From GCA-2748575 sp965222725 (GTDB lineage Bacteria; Pseudomonadota; Gammaproteobacteria; Pseudomonadales; Ketobacteraceae), in the NCBI GenBank assembly GCA_965222725.1, contig OZ244969.1:5456001-5520000 (forward strand): a stretch of 64,000 nt of DNA, given 5' to 3'. Each line of letters opens with the position of its first letter. Position 1 is the stretch's first letter. A program made the translations under genes and the position numbers. Under the pieces are notes generated by a model. The model ran no database searches. It was not told where the DNA came from and saw only the letters and a program-made list of their open reading frames with translations. Shown here piece by piece: positions 55,445 to 63,702 of the stretch.

Positions 55445-58147
55445 ATGATCGGTTCACGTCGCAATTCAGGGTACTTTTACGGGTGCTATCGGCACTGTAT
55501 GCAGTACCCCGGGCCTTTTGCCCTTGGCTGGCTTCTGGCGTTGCTGTTATACGCAGCACCCGGTAACGCCCGTACGCCTGCCGTTGAGCCCCTCAGCGAC
55601 AGCAGCCCGTCCGTCAGGCTCACCGAAACCCTGCGGTTATACGAAGCTCCGGTGAATCTGGATCCTTTACCGGATCACCAGATCCAGCGCATTCTCCGCG
55701 AGGCGACCCGCCGGGATGTGTATAACATCGCCCGATCGGATACGGATTACTGGTTTTACGGCAGTTTTCGGACTGCAGAGAATCTGAGTACCAACGAGGC
55801 TGTGATTGTACTGGATCACCCCTACCCCCTTTACGACAAACTGGAACTGATCATCAATCCCCTGTCCGAGCAGCGTCAGGTATTCAGCAACAGCAACGCC
55901 TACTCCTTTGAAGACCGCCCCATCAAAACCCGGCTGATGGCGTTTGAAGTCAGCGTAGCACCCGGCACCGAGTATGAATTTCTGCTCAAGGTGCACAGCC
56001 TGGCCAAACAACCCCTGTCACTGAGTGTACAAACCGCCAAACACTTTCTGGCAGAGGCCACCTATATCGAATTTTTATGGGGCCTCTACTTTGGCATGTT
56101 CTTTATTGCGGCCCTGTATAACTTTCTGATCTTTGCCGCTACCCAGGAACGGGTTTATATCTACTATGTGTTTTTTATTCTCTCCACCGGCCTGGCCCAG
56201 GCGGGGCTGACCGGCCATGGGCTGGGTTATCTCTGGCCTTTTGCCCGGGAGTGGAATGAAGGCACTAATTTGTTCTTTATCGGTGGCGCCGGCATTTTCG
56301 GTATTCTCTTCACCCAGCATTTTCTTAAAACCAGCCAGTGTGCGCCGCAGGTCCACAAGCTGCTTAACATCACTTTTATTCCCTGCGGCGCCATTGTGCT
56401 GGCATCGCAACTGCTGCGCTACGATATTGCCACCACCATTACCGATTTTATCCTGGCCTGGCTGATGATACTGATGATCTCTGCCGGCGTAATCAGCTAC
56501 AAGGCAGGGGAAAAAACCGCACGCTTTTTCCTGCTGGGCTGGGGCAGCCTGATCGGCTGTATGATGGTGTACATTTTTATGATGCGCGGTTTTATTCCCG
56601 CCAACACCTTTACCCTGTTTGCACCGCAAATCGGCAGCGTACTGGAAATCAGTATTATCACCATCGCGATCGGCGATCGCATTCGCCAGGATCGCCGTGA
56701 TAAAAACGATGCCCTGGCCCTGCAAAAAGCCACCATCGGTAAATTAAAAGGCGCTGAAGAGGCCCTTACCCAGCAGGCACTCCACGATATCACCACCGGA
56801 CTCGCCAACCAGAACATGCTGGCCATTGCCATTGAGCGGTCACTGGCCAATGTGGACTCCAATGAAATGTATCTGGTGCTGGTCAAGATCAAGGACCTGA
56901 GAGAGATCAACAACACCCTGGGGCGTTATGTGGGTGACGAGGTGGCAAAATTTGTAGCGGCTAATCTGAAGAATATCCTGGAAGGCATGCCGCAACAGTT
57001 TCAGTACCCTCTTAACGAGCAAGACGAAAAACTGGCGGTAACCCAGGGCGTTACCTATGCGTTTCTGATCAAAGCCCCCAATAACGACAGCGCCATTAAT
57101 CTGGTCACCAATACCCTCAATCGCCTGCCCCGGTATTTCAACCTGGAAAGCATTACCCTGGAAATTGAAACCTTTGCCGGCATCTGCAGTGCCTCCCAGG
57201 CCAATAACAGTGACGAAATCTGGCAGCGCAATGCTTTTGTCGCCATAGAGCAGGCACTTAAATTCAGCCAGTCCTGCCAGTTGTATGACGAGGCCTTTAA
57301 CCCCTACAGCGAACGCCGCCTGGCACTGATCAACGACCTGAAAAAAGCGGTGGAAGACGAAGAACTGCAGATTTACCTGCAGCCACAACTGGACGGCAAA
57401 GCCAGAACCATAGTAGGTGCCGAAGCCCTGCTCCGCTGGATTCATCCCCACCATGGGTTTGTGCCACCGGATGAGTTTATTCAGATTGCAGAAGATTCCG
57501 GTGTGATACGCCCGCTCACAAGACTGGTGGTAAAAAAATCCCTGGAAGCGTTAAAAGAACTGCACCAGCGCGGCTACATGATCAGCCTGTCCATTAACGT
57601 GTCGCCCCATAACCTGGAAGAAAAAGATCTGACACCCTACATTGTAGAATCCCTGAATGCCTACAATATCAATCCACGCTATCTGACCTTTGAACTGACT
57701 GAAACGGCCATGCTGATTAACCCGGAACTGGCCTCCAGCGTGCTGAACGAATGGAATGAAATGGGGCTGGCTACCGCGATTGACGATTTTGGCACCGGCT
57801 ATTCCAGCCTGTCCCATTTAAAACGCCTGCCCATGAAAGAGCTGAAAATCGACCGCAGTTTTGTGAAAGATATGCTCACTAACGAAGATGATCACCATAT
57901 TGTGCAGGCGACCTTAACTATCGGTCACAGCCTGGGCATGCGGGTGGTGGCCGAAGGTGTGGAAGATGAGCCTTTGCTGGAAAAGCTCACCGACATGGGC
58001 TGCGATCTGATTCAGGGTTACTACCTGACGGCACCCCTGCCCCTGGAAAACTTTATCGACTGGATGCGGGGTACCCAATACGCCGTTGGCCACCCCAAAC
58101 TCAGGCCCATGGGTGGCCGCCAGAAGCACGCCAACCCAAAGCCCTGA
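55445..58147 (+). CDS. 7TM-DISM receptor with degenerate GGDEF and EAL domains
   Basis: This 900-residue protein is a probable cyclic-di-GMP phosphodiesterase. After a signal-like hydrophobic segment (FALGWLLALLLYAAPG) comes a periplasmic 7TMR-DISMED2 sensor (about residues 60-200), then seven membrane helices (about 205-400). A GGDEF-type domain follows (about 440-600) in which the GGDEF signature is lost (TYAFLIKA). Last is an EAL domain with EALLRW (E660 first), DDFGTGYSS (D780) and ELKIDRSF intact, which indicates hydrolysis of c-di-GMP. The degenerate GGDEF domain is more likely regulatory. An in-frame start at 55499 is possible. Confidence 0.9.
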   Translation: MIGSRRNSGYFYGCYRHCMQYPGPFALGWLLALLLYAAPGNARTPAVEPLSDSSPSVRLTETLRLYEAPVNLDPLPDHQIQRILREATRRDVYNIARSDTDYWFYGSFRTAENLSTNEAVIVLDHPYPLYDKLELIINPLSEQRQVFSNSNAYSFEDRPIKTRLMAFEVSVAPGTEYEFLLKVHSLAKQPLSLSVQTAKHFLAEATYIEFLWGLYFGMFFIAALYNFLIFAATQERVYIYYVFFILSTGLAQAGLTGHGLGYLWPFAREWNEGTNLFFIGGAGIFGILFTQHFLKTSQCAPQVHKLLNITFIPCGAIVLASQLLRYDIATTITDFILAWLMILMISAGVISYKAGEKTARFFLLGWGSLIGCMMVYIFMMRGFIPANTFTLFAPQIGSVLEISIITIAIGDRIRQDRRDKNDALALQKATIGKLKGAEEALTQQALHDITTGLANQNMLAIAIERSLANVDSNEMYLVLVKIKDLREINNTLGRYVGDEVAKFVAANLKNILEGMPQQFQYPLNEQDEKLAVTQGVTYAFLIKAPNNDSAINLVTNTLNRLPRYFNLESITLEIETFAGICSASQANNSDEIWQRNAFVAIEQALKFSQSCQLYDEAFNPYSERRLALINDLKKAVEDEELQIYLQPQLDGKARTIVGAEALLRWIHPHHGFVPPDEFIQIAEDSGVIRPLTRLVVKKSLEALKELHQRGYMISLSINVSPHNLEEKDLTPYIVESLNAYNINPRYLTFELTETAMLINPELASSVLNEWNEMGLATAIDDFGTGYSSLSHLKRLPMKELKIDRSFVKDMLTNEDDHHIVQATLTIGHSLGMRVVAEGVEDEPLLEKLTDMGCDLIQGYYLTAPLPLENFIDWMRGTQYAVGHPKLRPMGGRQKHANPKP

Positions 58148-58177
58148 TACAGGGAAAAATTCTGGGGTAAAGGGGCT

Positions 58178-58927
58178 TCAAAGCCCCCAAACCACCAACA
58201 GTTGAACAGCATTATCTTTCTCATCGGTACCCAGTTTATTGTCCCAGTACTGGTATTCTATGCCCAGCTGCAACAGGCCCGGTTCACTGAACCAGGTTTT
58301 GCCTGCGTCCCAGCGAAACTGCGGTTGCGCCAGAATCCAGCTTTCCGCCTCGCCGAACGCCGTGTCACGGCTGCCGATATATTCGGCGTGACCTTCAATG
58401 GAGAATGACTGTCCGGCGGCTTCAAAGGGATACTTCCAGGCCACATCAAACATAAAGCTGTCGTCTTCCTCCGATTCACTGTCATCGATGTAACCACTCA
58501 ACAGTGTGTTAAAAAAGGCAAATCCCGGCAGATTCCAGTTCACCTGAATACCGGGCAGGTATTTAAGGCTGTCCACTTCCGGTGCCGCGTTAACACCCAG
58601 CACCAGGCCTACATCACGTACAGCACCGCCGTACTCCGCGCCAAAAATTTTTGCGGAACTGAAAAACGGATACCACTCACCGTAAAATTCCTGGGAAGAT
58701 TCCTTGGTAATGTGATCCACAAAGAAAAAGTTTTCGCCATATTTCCAGCCACTGGCATGTTGCAGGGTAATAATGGTATTGGATTTCTCGTCACCCGCCT
58801 CCGGGCCAAAGGCCTCAGTCAAATCACCCCGTTGCAGTTGCACTTCAGTAACGCTCCACTGGGCCGCCAGCACCTGGCCGGCATTCAGCATAAGCGCACT
58901 TCCTATCAAGGCATTGAATAGTTTCAT
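58178..58927 (-). CDS. Tsx-like outer-membrane channel protein
   Basis: This 249-residue protein has a signal peptide (MKLFNALIGSALMLNAGQVLA) and matches the nucleoside-specific channel Tsx-like (OmpK/Channel_Tsx) family: LQHASGWKYGENFFFVDH, the repeated aromatic barrel strands, and LLQLGIEYQYWDNKLG, ending in the barrel-type VWGL. Three consecutive ATG codons open the frame; the third (58927) has the best spacing to GGAG. A porin for small nutrients is expected. It is next to a solute-binding protein gene, which could use the same substrate. Confidence 0.82.
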   Translation of the reverse strand: MKLFNALIGSALMLNAGQVLAAQWSVTEVQLQRGDLTEAFGPEAGDEKSNTIITLQHASGWKYGENFFFVDHITKESSQEFYGEWYPFFSSAKIFGAEYGGAVRDVGLVLGVNAAPEVDSLKYLPGIQVNWNLPGFAFFNTLLSGYIDDSESEEDDSFMFDVAWKYPFEAAGQSFSIEGHAEYIGSRDTAFGEAESWILAQPQFRWDAGKTWFSEPGLLQLGIEYQYWDNKLGTDEKDNAVQLLVVWGL

Positions 58928-58942
58928 CATCATTTCTCCGGC

Positions 58943-59689
58943 TTATTGATTGATCTGATACTGTTTTTCCAGTTCGCGAATCAAACCGGCCTTATCAATC
59001 AGAAACTGATTGAACTCTTCAACAATCGCCGGATGCTTGTGGGAAGAAAGGGTGTAGTTGCTGGTGGTATGGGGCAGCGTATCATCAAACACCAGAGCAT
59101 CGGCCTTATCCATTTCGTTGGCCAGGTAGTAAGAAGCCACCGCCACATTAAAATAGGCACCGTCCACCCGCTCATGCATGGTCTGTTTCACCAGAGAATC
59201 CAGGGAACTGGCTTCCTTTGCCACCACAGCGCCGGACTTGATCATGGACAGATAATCCCAGGGTGTAAAACCCCGGACAATGCCGAGTTTTTTCAGCGCT
59301 CCGGTGCCCTTGCCGCGATTGGCCGGCAGCACCATGACACCATCGGTATAACCCACCACCGGATCACTGTAACGAACATCAACGCCTTTTTTGGCATCGC
59401 CTGCCCAGTCTTTGTTATCGGGGAATTTAAAATCCACTTTCCCTTCCACAAAATAATTGGTCAGCCGCACCACCGGAAAAGGTTTGAATTCAAATGTATA
59501 GCCTTTGCTTTCAGCAAACTTTGCCAGCACATCGCGGGCAAAACCTTTGTACGCACCATCGCGGTATGCATAGAGAGGATAGTAATCGATGTCCTCCACA
59601 CCTACCGTAAAGGTTTGTGCTTTGGCGAGAGAGGAAAACAGCACTGCGGGCAACAGCAGGCAGAGAAAATACAGACGTGGGACTTTCAT
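58943..59689 (-). CDS. Periplasmic solute-binding protein, SBP_bac_3 type
   Basis: This 248-residue exported protein has a signal peptide (MKVPRLYFLCLLLPAVLFSSLAKA) and the family 3 binding-protein fold: TVGVEDIDYYPLYAYRDGAYKGF, RLTNYFVEGKVDFKFPDN, and the second-lobe segment LVKQTMHERVDGAYFNVA. It precedes the Tsx-like gene by 15 bases on the same strand, suggesting a joint outer-membrane and periplasmic uptake pair. No inner-membrane permease is present. Upstream is an 8-base A+T-rich inverted repeat. Confidence 0.85.
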   Translation of the reverse strand: MKVPRLYFLCLLLPAVLFSSLAKAQTFTVGVEDIDYYPLYAYRDGAYKGFARDVLAKFAESKGYTFEFKPFPVVRLTNYFVEGKVDFKFPDNKDWAGDAKKGVDVRYSDPVVGYTDGVMVLPANRGKGTGALKKLGIVRGFTPWDYLSMIKSGAVVAKEASSLDSLVKQTMHERVDGAYFNVAVASYYLANEMDKADALVFDDTLPHTTSNYTLSSHKHPAIVEEFNQFLIDKAGLIRELEKQYQINQ

Positions 59690-59737
59690 GGGGATGCTAC
59701 CTTATTGTTTTAAATGCGAGGAGGTTTTAACTATAAG

Positions 59738-59758
59738 CAAATAACAAAAGGTTATTTG
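59738..59758. repeat. 8-base inverted repeat upstream of the SBP-tsx pair
   Basis: CAAATAAC (59738-59745) and GTTATTTG (59751-59758) flank a five-base loop. It lies 49 bases upstream of the solute-binding protein start, in a gap of 255 bases with no gene. An operator or a weak transcript end are both possible. Confidence 0.5.
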
Positions 59759-59944
59759 AGAGACAGCAGCGATCCCGTTCAAGAACCACACTTCCGATCA
59801 CTTATTAATCTAAATGTAGATGACTGGAAGGTCTGTATTAGACAAATTATTTATTAAGAACGATCTGCAAATAAGTAACCGCAAAATATAACAGGGAATA
59901 ACCCGCGGCATCCGGCAGGCAGGAACACACTGAACAGGCCCGGT

Positions 59945-60544
59945 TCAGGCCTTTTCAAGATAGTGATGTACCCGTTGTTTCAGAAAGGGAACCACTTCTT
60001 CTTCAAACCAGGGATTCTGTTTCAGCCACACACCGTTACGGGGGCTGGGATGGGGCATGGGCAAAAACCGTGGCGCAAAATCACGCCAGTGTCGGACATT
60101 TTCAGTGAGCGTGCGCTGTTGTTTGTCTGGTGGCAGGTAATGATCCTGAGCGTATTTTCCCACCAGCAGAATCAAATCCAGTTGTGGCATCAGCGACAGC
60201 AGTTGCTCATGCCAGGTGCGGGCGCACTCCGGCCGCGGTGGCAAATCACCGCTCTTGCCTCTGCCGGGGTAACAGAACCCCATGGGCACAATGGCAAAGT
60301 AATCGCTGTTGTAGAAAGTATCCCGGTCCACATCCAGCCACTTGCGCAGCCGGTCGCCGCTGGGATCATTCCAGGGAATGCCGGTGGCATGAACTTTAGT
60401 GCCCGGAGCCTGCCCAACTATCAGCACACGCGCCTTGTCACTCACCCGCAACACCGGGTTGGGACCAAGGGGAAGGTGCGCTTCACAAAGGGTACAGCGG
60501 GTAATTTCCTGATGCAGCGCTATCAGCGCCCGGGATGAGGTCAT
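59945..60544 (-). CDS. Uracil-DNA glycosylase family protein with iron-sulfur cysteines
   Basis: This 199-residue protein belongs to the COG1573-type uracil-DNA glycosylase superfamily, which excises uracil from DNA. The active-site motif is VLIVGQAPGTKVHATGIPWND, and the C-terminal motif is MPHPSPRNGVW. Cysteines C17 and C20 (CTLC) plus two further cysteines 16 residues apart (FCYPG and PECAR) match the four ligands of the [4Fe-4S] cluster in family 4 and related enzymes. It starts just after a 13-base inverted repeat and has no strong ribosome-binding site. Confidence 0.85.
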   Translation of the reverse strand: MTSSRALIALHQEITRCTLCEAHLPLGPNPVLRVSDKARVLIVGQAPGTKVHATGIPWNDPSGDRLRKWLDVDRDTFYNSDYFAIVPMGFCYPGRGKSGDLPPRPECARTWHEQLLSLMPQLDLILLVGKYAQDHYLPPDKQQRTLTENVRHWRDFAPRFLPMPHPSPRNGVWLKQNPWFEEEVVPFLKQRVHHYLEKA

Positions 60545-60550
60545 GAGGTT

Positions 60551-60594
60551 CTATCTGCCTGTGATACACAAAAAAACAGTACACAGGCAGATAG
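60551..60594. repeat. 13-base perfect inverted repeat before the uracil-DNA glycosylase start
   Basis: CTATCTGCCTGTG (60551-60563) and CACAGGCAGATAG (60582-60594) flank an 18-base loop. Read on the minus strand, the stem ends only six bases before the start codon of the glycosylase gene, and the loop holds a run of seven T residues. Confidence 0.8.
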
Positions 60595-60608
60595 ATGGTG
60601 ATGCAAAC

Positions 60609-61889
60609 TTATTTTTCAAGAATAGCGGTAACGCCCTGTCCACCTGCAGCGCAGATGGAAATCAGGCAGCGGCCGGAGCCTTTTTCGTTCAGCAGCTTGG
60701 CAGCGGTATGCAGGATGCGTCCGCCAGTGGCCGCAAACGGATGGCCTGCCGCCAGGGAGCTGCCCCGCACGTTCAGTTTGCTGCGATCAATACTGCCCAG
60801 CGCACCGTCACGGCCCAGCTTGTCCTTGCAGAAGGATTCGGTTTCCCAGGCTTTCAGTGTGTACAGTACCTGAGCAGCAAAGGCTTCGTGAATTTCATAA
60901 AAATCGAAATCCTGCAGTTTGATACCGGCACGATCCAGCATGCGTGGCACCGCATACGCCGGCGCAATCAGCAGGCCTTCTTTCTTGCCTACAAAATCCA
61001 CAGCAGCGGTTTCACAGAATGTCATGTAAGCCAGTACGGGCAGGTTGTTTTCCTTGGCCCATTCTTCGCTGGCCAGCAGTACCGAAGAGGCACCATCAGT
61101 CAGCGGCGTGCTGTTGGCGGCAGTCAGGGTGCCATTTTCACGATCAAAACAGGGCTTGAGTGAGGACAGCTTTTCCAGAGAGGTGTCCGGACGCATGTTG
61201 TTATCGCGCTCCAGGCCCATGTAGGGAGAAACCATGTCGTCCATAAAGCCGTCGTCATAGGCTTTACCCATATTCACGTGGCTGTTGTAGGCCAGTTCGT
61301 CCTGATCTGCGCGGGGAATTTCCCACTCTTTCGCCGTAATCTCGCAGTGATCGCCCATGGCCAGACCGGTACGGGGCTCACCGTTGGCGGGAATCAAGGG
61401 CATCAGATGCTTGGGACGAAAACGGGACAGGATTTTCATGCGGTCCTGGTTGGTTTTGGCACGGTTCAGATCCAGCAGGATATTGCGCAGGCCTTCGCTC
61501 ACACCAATGGGTGCGTCAGAGGTGGTATCCACACCACAGGCAATACCGGCATCAATCTGCCCCAGGGCAATTTTGTTGGCTACCAGAATGGCGGCTTCCA
61601 GACCGGTACCGCAGGCCTGCTGCACGTCGTAACAGGGAGTTTCCGGCGCAAGGCCCGTGCTTAATACGGATTCGCGAACCAGGTTAAAGTCGCGGGAGTG
61701 TTTCATTACAGCGCCACCAACCACTTCACCCAGGCGCTTACCCTGCAGCTGACAGCGCTCCACCAAACCATTGAGCGCGGCTGTGAGCATGTCCTGGTTA
61801 CTGGCATGCGAATACGCGGAATTGGAACGCGCAAAAGGAATGCGGTTTCCGCCAACAATGGCGACTTTTCTGACTTTATCTACTTTCAT
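60609..61889 (-). CDS. Thiolase (acetyl-CoA C-acyltransferase), FadI-like
   Basis: This 426-residue thiolase cleaves 3-ketoacyl-CoA in beta-oxidation or condenses acetyl-CoA. The nucleophilic cysteine is in VQQACGTGLEA, the His region in EIHEAFAAQ and LAAGHPFAATGGR, and the second cysteine in ISICAAGGQGVTAI. The NSTPLTDGASSVLL segment and the length fit FadI/FadA2-type enzymes. It is divergent from the FabG4-like gene, a pairing also known from the Mycobacterium fadA2-fabG4 region. Transcription toward uvrB-like direction continues into the glycosylase gene through a strong hairpin. Confidence 0.93.
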   Translation of the reverse strand: MKVDKVRKVAIVGGNRIPFARSNSAYSHASNQDMLTAALNGLVERCQLQGKRLGEVVGGAVMKHSRDFNLVRESVLSTGLAPETPCYDVQQACGTGLEAAILVANKIALGQIDAGIACGVDTTSDAPIGVSEGLRNILLDLNRAKTNQDRMKILSRFRPKHLMPLIPANGEPRTGLAMGDHCEITAKEWEIPRADQDELAYNSHVNMGKAYDDGFMDDMVSPYMGLERDNNMRPDTSLEKLSSLKPCFDRENGTLTAANSTPLTDGASSVLLASEEWAKENNLPVLAYMTFCETAAVDFVGKKEGLLIAPAYAVPRMLDRAGIKLQDFDFYEIHEAFAAQVLYTLKAWETESFCKDKLGRDGALGSIDRSKLNVRGSSLAAGHPFAATGGRILHTAAKLLNEKGSGRCLISICAAGGQGVTAILEK

Positions 61890-62015
61890 GGATAAGCTCC
61901 CGATACAATCCAGGGGATGATTGATAAAAATTCGATCGGCAATAAGGCTGCCGGGATAGCAGCTGTGTAGTGTCCAAATCTCAGGCCGCTACACTATATG
62001 ACTGAACGTCATTTG

Positions 62016-62055
62016 CATTGACCCTGACGTCTGAACCCTTATTAACCTGGGTCAA
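62016..62055. promoter_or_regulatory. Inverted repeat in the thiolase/FabG divergent promoter region
   Basis: ATTGACCC (62016-62023) and GGGTCAAT (62048-62055) are perfect arms 24 bases apart, between the divergent thiolase and FabG4-like genes. The form suits two half-sites or a looped operator. Toward the FabG gene an exact TATAAT stands at 62129-62134, without a clear -35. Confidence 0.45.
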
Positions 62056-62166
62056 TTCAAATTTCTGTGCTAGTCCTATAAGATACGTTCTCTTCATTGA
62101 TAGCACACGCCGTTCAGGGCGTTGCAACTATAATACATTCTGCTGACAAAACACAGGATTTACACT

Positions 62167-63591
62167 ATGGCTGATATTTACCAGTCCCTACTCGCTTCTC
62201 CCATGGGCCGCCAGGTTCTGAATGCAGTTAACCTGCCTGTTCCTGTTGAACTGGAGCGCCACTGTCAGACCCAGACTTCTTTTATTACCGGTAATGTACT
62301 GATCGGTGCTGCCGAAGGTGGCCGCATGGCCGATACCATCAGCAAAACCCTGTCCGGTAGTAATGCCAATGTACAGGTTGGCCAGGGAGCTGCCACCAAA
62401 GATGCATTGATGGAATCTGCCGACAAGGCGGATCTCAAACTCACCATTATCGATCCCAACGCAGATGCGGCCCGCTATAAAGGTCTGGTGTTTGATGCCA
62501 CCGGTATTGAATCCAGCGATCAGTTGCGTGCGCTGTATGATTTCTTTCACCCGGTGATTAAAAAGATGCAGGACTCAGGTCGCATTGTTGTGATCGGTCT
62601 GCCACCGGAATCCTGCAAATCCAAACCGTCACAGCAAATTGCCCAGCGCGCACTGGAAGGTTTTACCCGCAGTGTCGCCAAAGAAGTCGGCAAGAAAGGC
62701 GCCACCTGTAACCTGGTGTATGTGGCCAAGCAGGCCGAAAAACAGGCGGAAGGCACCCTGCGCTTTCTGCTGTCGCCCAAGTCTGCGTTTGTCGACGCAC
62801 AGGTGTATCGCGTCGGTAAAGGCAAATTTGCCGCCGAGGGTTTTAACTGGGCTCTGCCTCTGAAAGATAAAGTCGCCCTGGTGACCGGTGCTTCCCGCGG
62901 TATCGGCGAAGCCATTGCCGAAACCCTGGCCCGTGACGGTGCCCATGTGGTGTGCCTGGATATTCCCGCTGCCGAAAAAGATCTGGCCAATGTGGCATCG
63001 CATATCGGTGGCAGCTACATCGCGATTGATATTACCGACCAGGAAGCCCCGCAAAAAATTGCAGAACACCTGAAAGAAAACCACAAAGGCGTGGACGTTG
63101 TGGTTCACAACGCCGGTGTTACCCGGGATAAAACCCTGGGCGGCATGCCGGATCATTTCTGGGATATGGTGATCAATATCAACCTGTCCGCCGAAGAGCG
63201 CATTAACGATGCCCTGCTGGATGGCGACATACTGAACGAAGGCGGCCGCATTGTTTGCGTATCCTCCATGAGTGGTATTGCCGGCAACTTTGGTCAGAGT
63301 AACTACGCCACATCCAAAGCCGGTGTGGTAGGCATGGTGGATGCCATGGCGCCGGTGCTGAGCAAGAAAGACATTACCATTAACGCGGTGGCGCCCGGTT
63401 TTATCGAAACCGCCATGACAGCGGCCATGCCCATGGGTACGCGTGAAGTGGGCCGTCGCCTGAACTCTCTGAAACAGGGTGGTCAGCCGGTGGATGTGGC
63501 AGAAGCCATTGCCTTCTTTGCCAGCCCGTCTGCTGCCGGTGTCAGTGGTAACACCGTTCGCGTATGCGGTCAGAACCTGTTGGGTGCCTGA
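62167..63591 (+). CDS. FabG4-like high-molecular-weight 3-oxoacyl reductase
   Basis: This 474-residue protein has the two-domain plan of FabG4. An N-terminal flavodoxin-like or degenerate Rossmann domain (about residues 1-225) is followed by a complete SDR domain (about 230-474). The latter carries VTGASRGIGEAIAETLARDG, VVHNAGVTRDKTLGG, and SSMSGIAGNFGQSNYATSK with the Y-x-x-x-K pair. It should reduce 3-oxoacyl-CoA or -ACP with NAD(P)H. It is divergent from the thiolase gene, with which it could form a beta-keto-acyl reduction/cleavage pair. Confidence 0.92.
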   Translation: MADIYQSLLASPMGRQVLNAVNLPVPVELERHCQTQTSFITGNVLIGAAEGGRMADTISKTLSGSNANVQVGQGAATKDALMESADKADLKLTIIDPNADAARYKGLVFDATGIESSDQLRALYDFFHPVIKKMQDSGRIVVIGLPPESCKSKPSQQIAQRALEGFTRSVAKEVGKKGATCNLVYVAKQAEKQAEGTLRFLLSPKSAFVDAQVYRVGKGKFAAEGFNWALPLKDKVALVTGASRGIGEAIAETLARDGAHVVCLDIPAAEKDLANVASHIGGSYIAIDITDQEAPQKIAEHLKENHKGVDVVVHNAGVTRDKTLGGMPDHFWDMVININLSAEERINDALLDGDILNEGGRIVCVSSMSGIAGNFGQSNYATSKAGVVGMVDAMAPVLSKKDITINAVAPGFIETAMTAAMPMGTREVGRRLNSLKQGGQPVDVAEAIAFFASPSAAGVSGNTVRVCGQNLLGA

Positions 63592-63617
63592 TACGTCATA
63601 GCTGATTCTGCGAACAC

Positions 63618-63653
63618 AAAAAAGCCGGGCAAATTTCGTTGCCCGGCTTTTTT
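63618..63653. terminator. Bidirectional terminator between FabG4-like and DUF2007 genes
   Basis: AAAAAAGCCGGGCAA pairs with TTGCCCGGCTTTTTT over 15 bases around ATTTCG. The A and T runs allow termination on both strands for the two convergent genes. Confidence 0.92.
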
Positions 63654-63702
63654 ATGTCTGTTTTTTTTTAAGTTGTCTGTTCTTTATATTTAGGCAGAGC
63701 AC

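Noticed and set aside
58171..58187. Terminator between the EAL and Tsx-like genes
   Set aside because: GGGGCT/AGCCCC forms a tight hairpin, but the following T tract is only TTTA on one strand and absent on the other.
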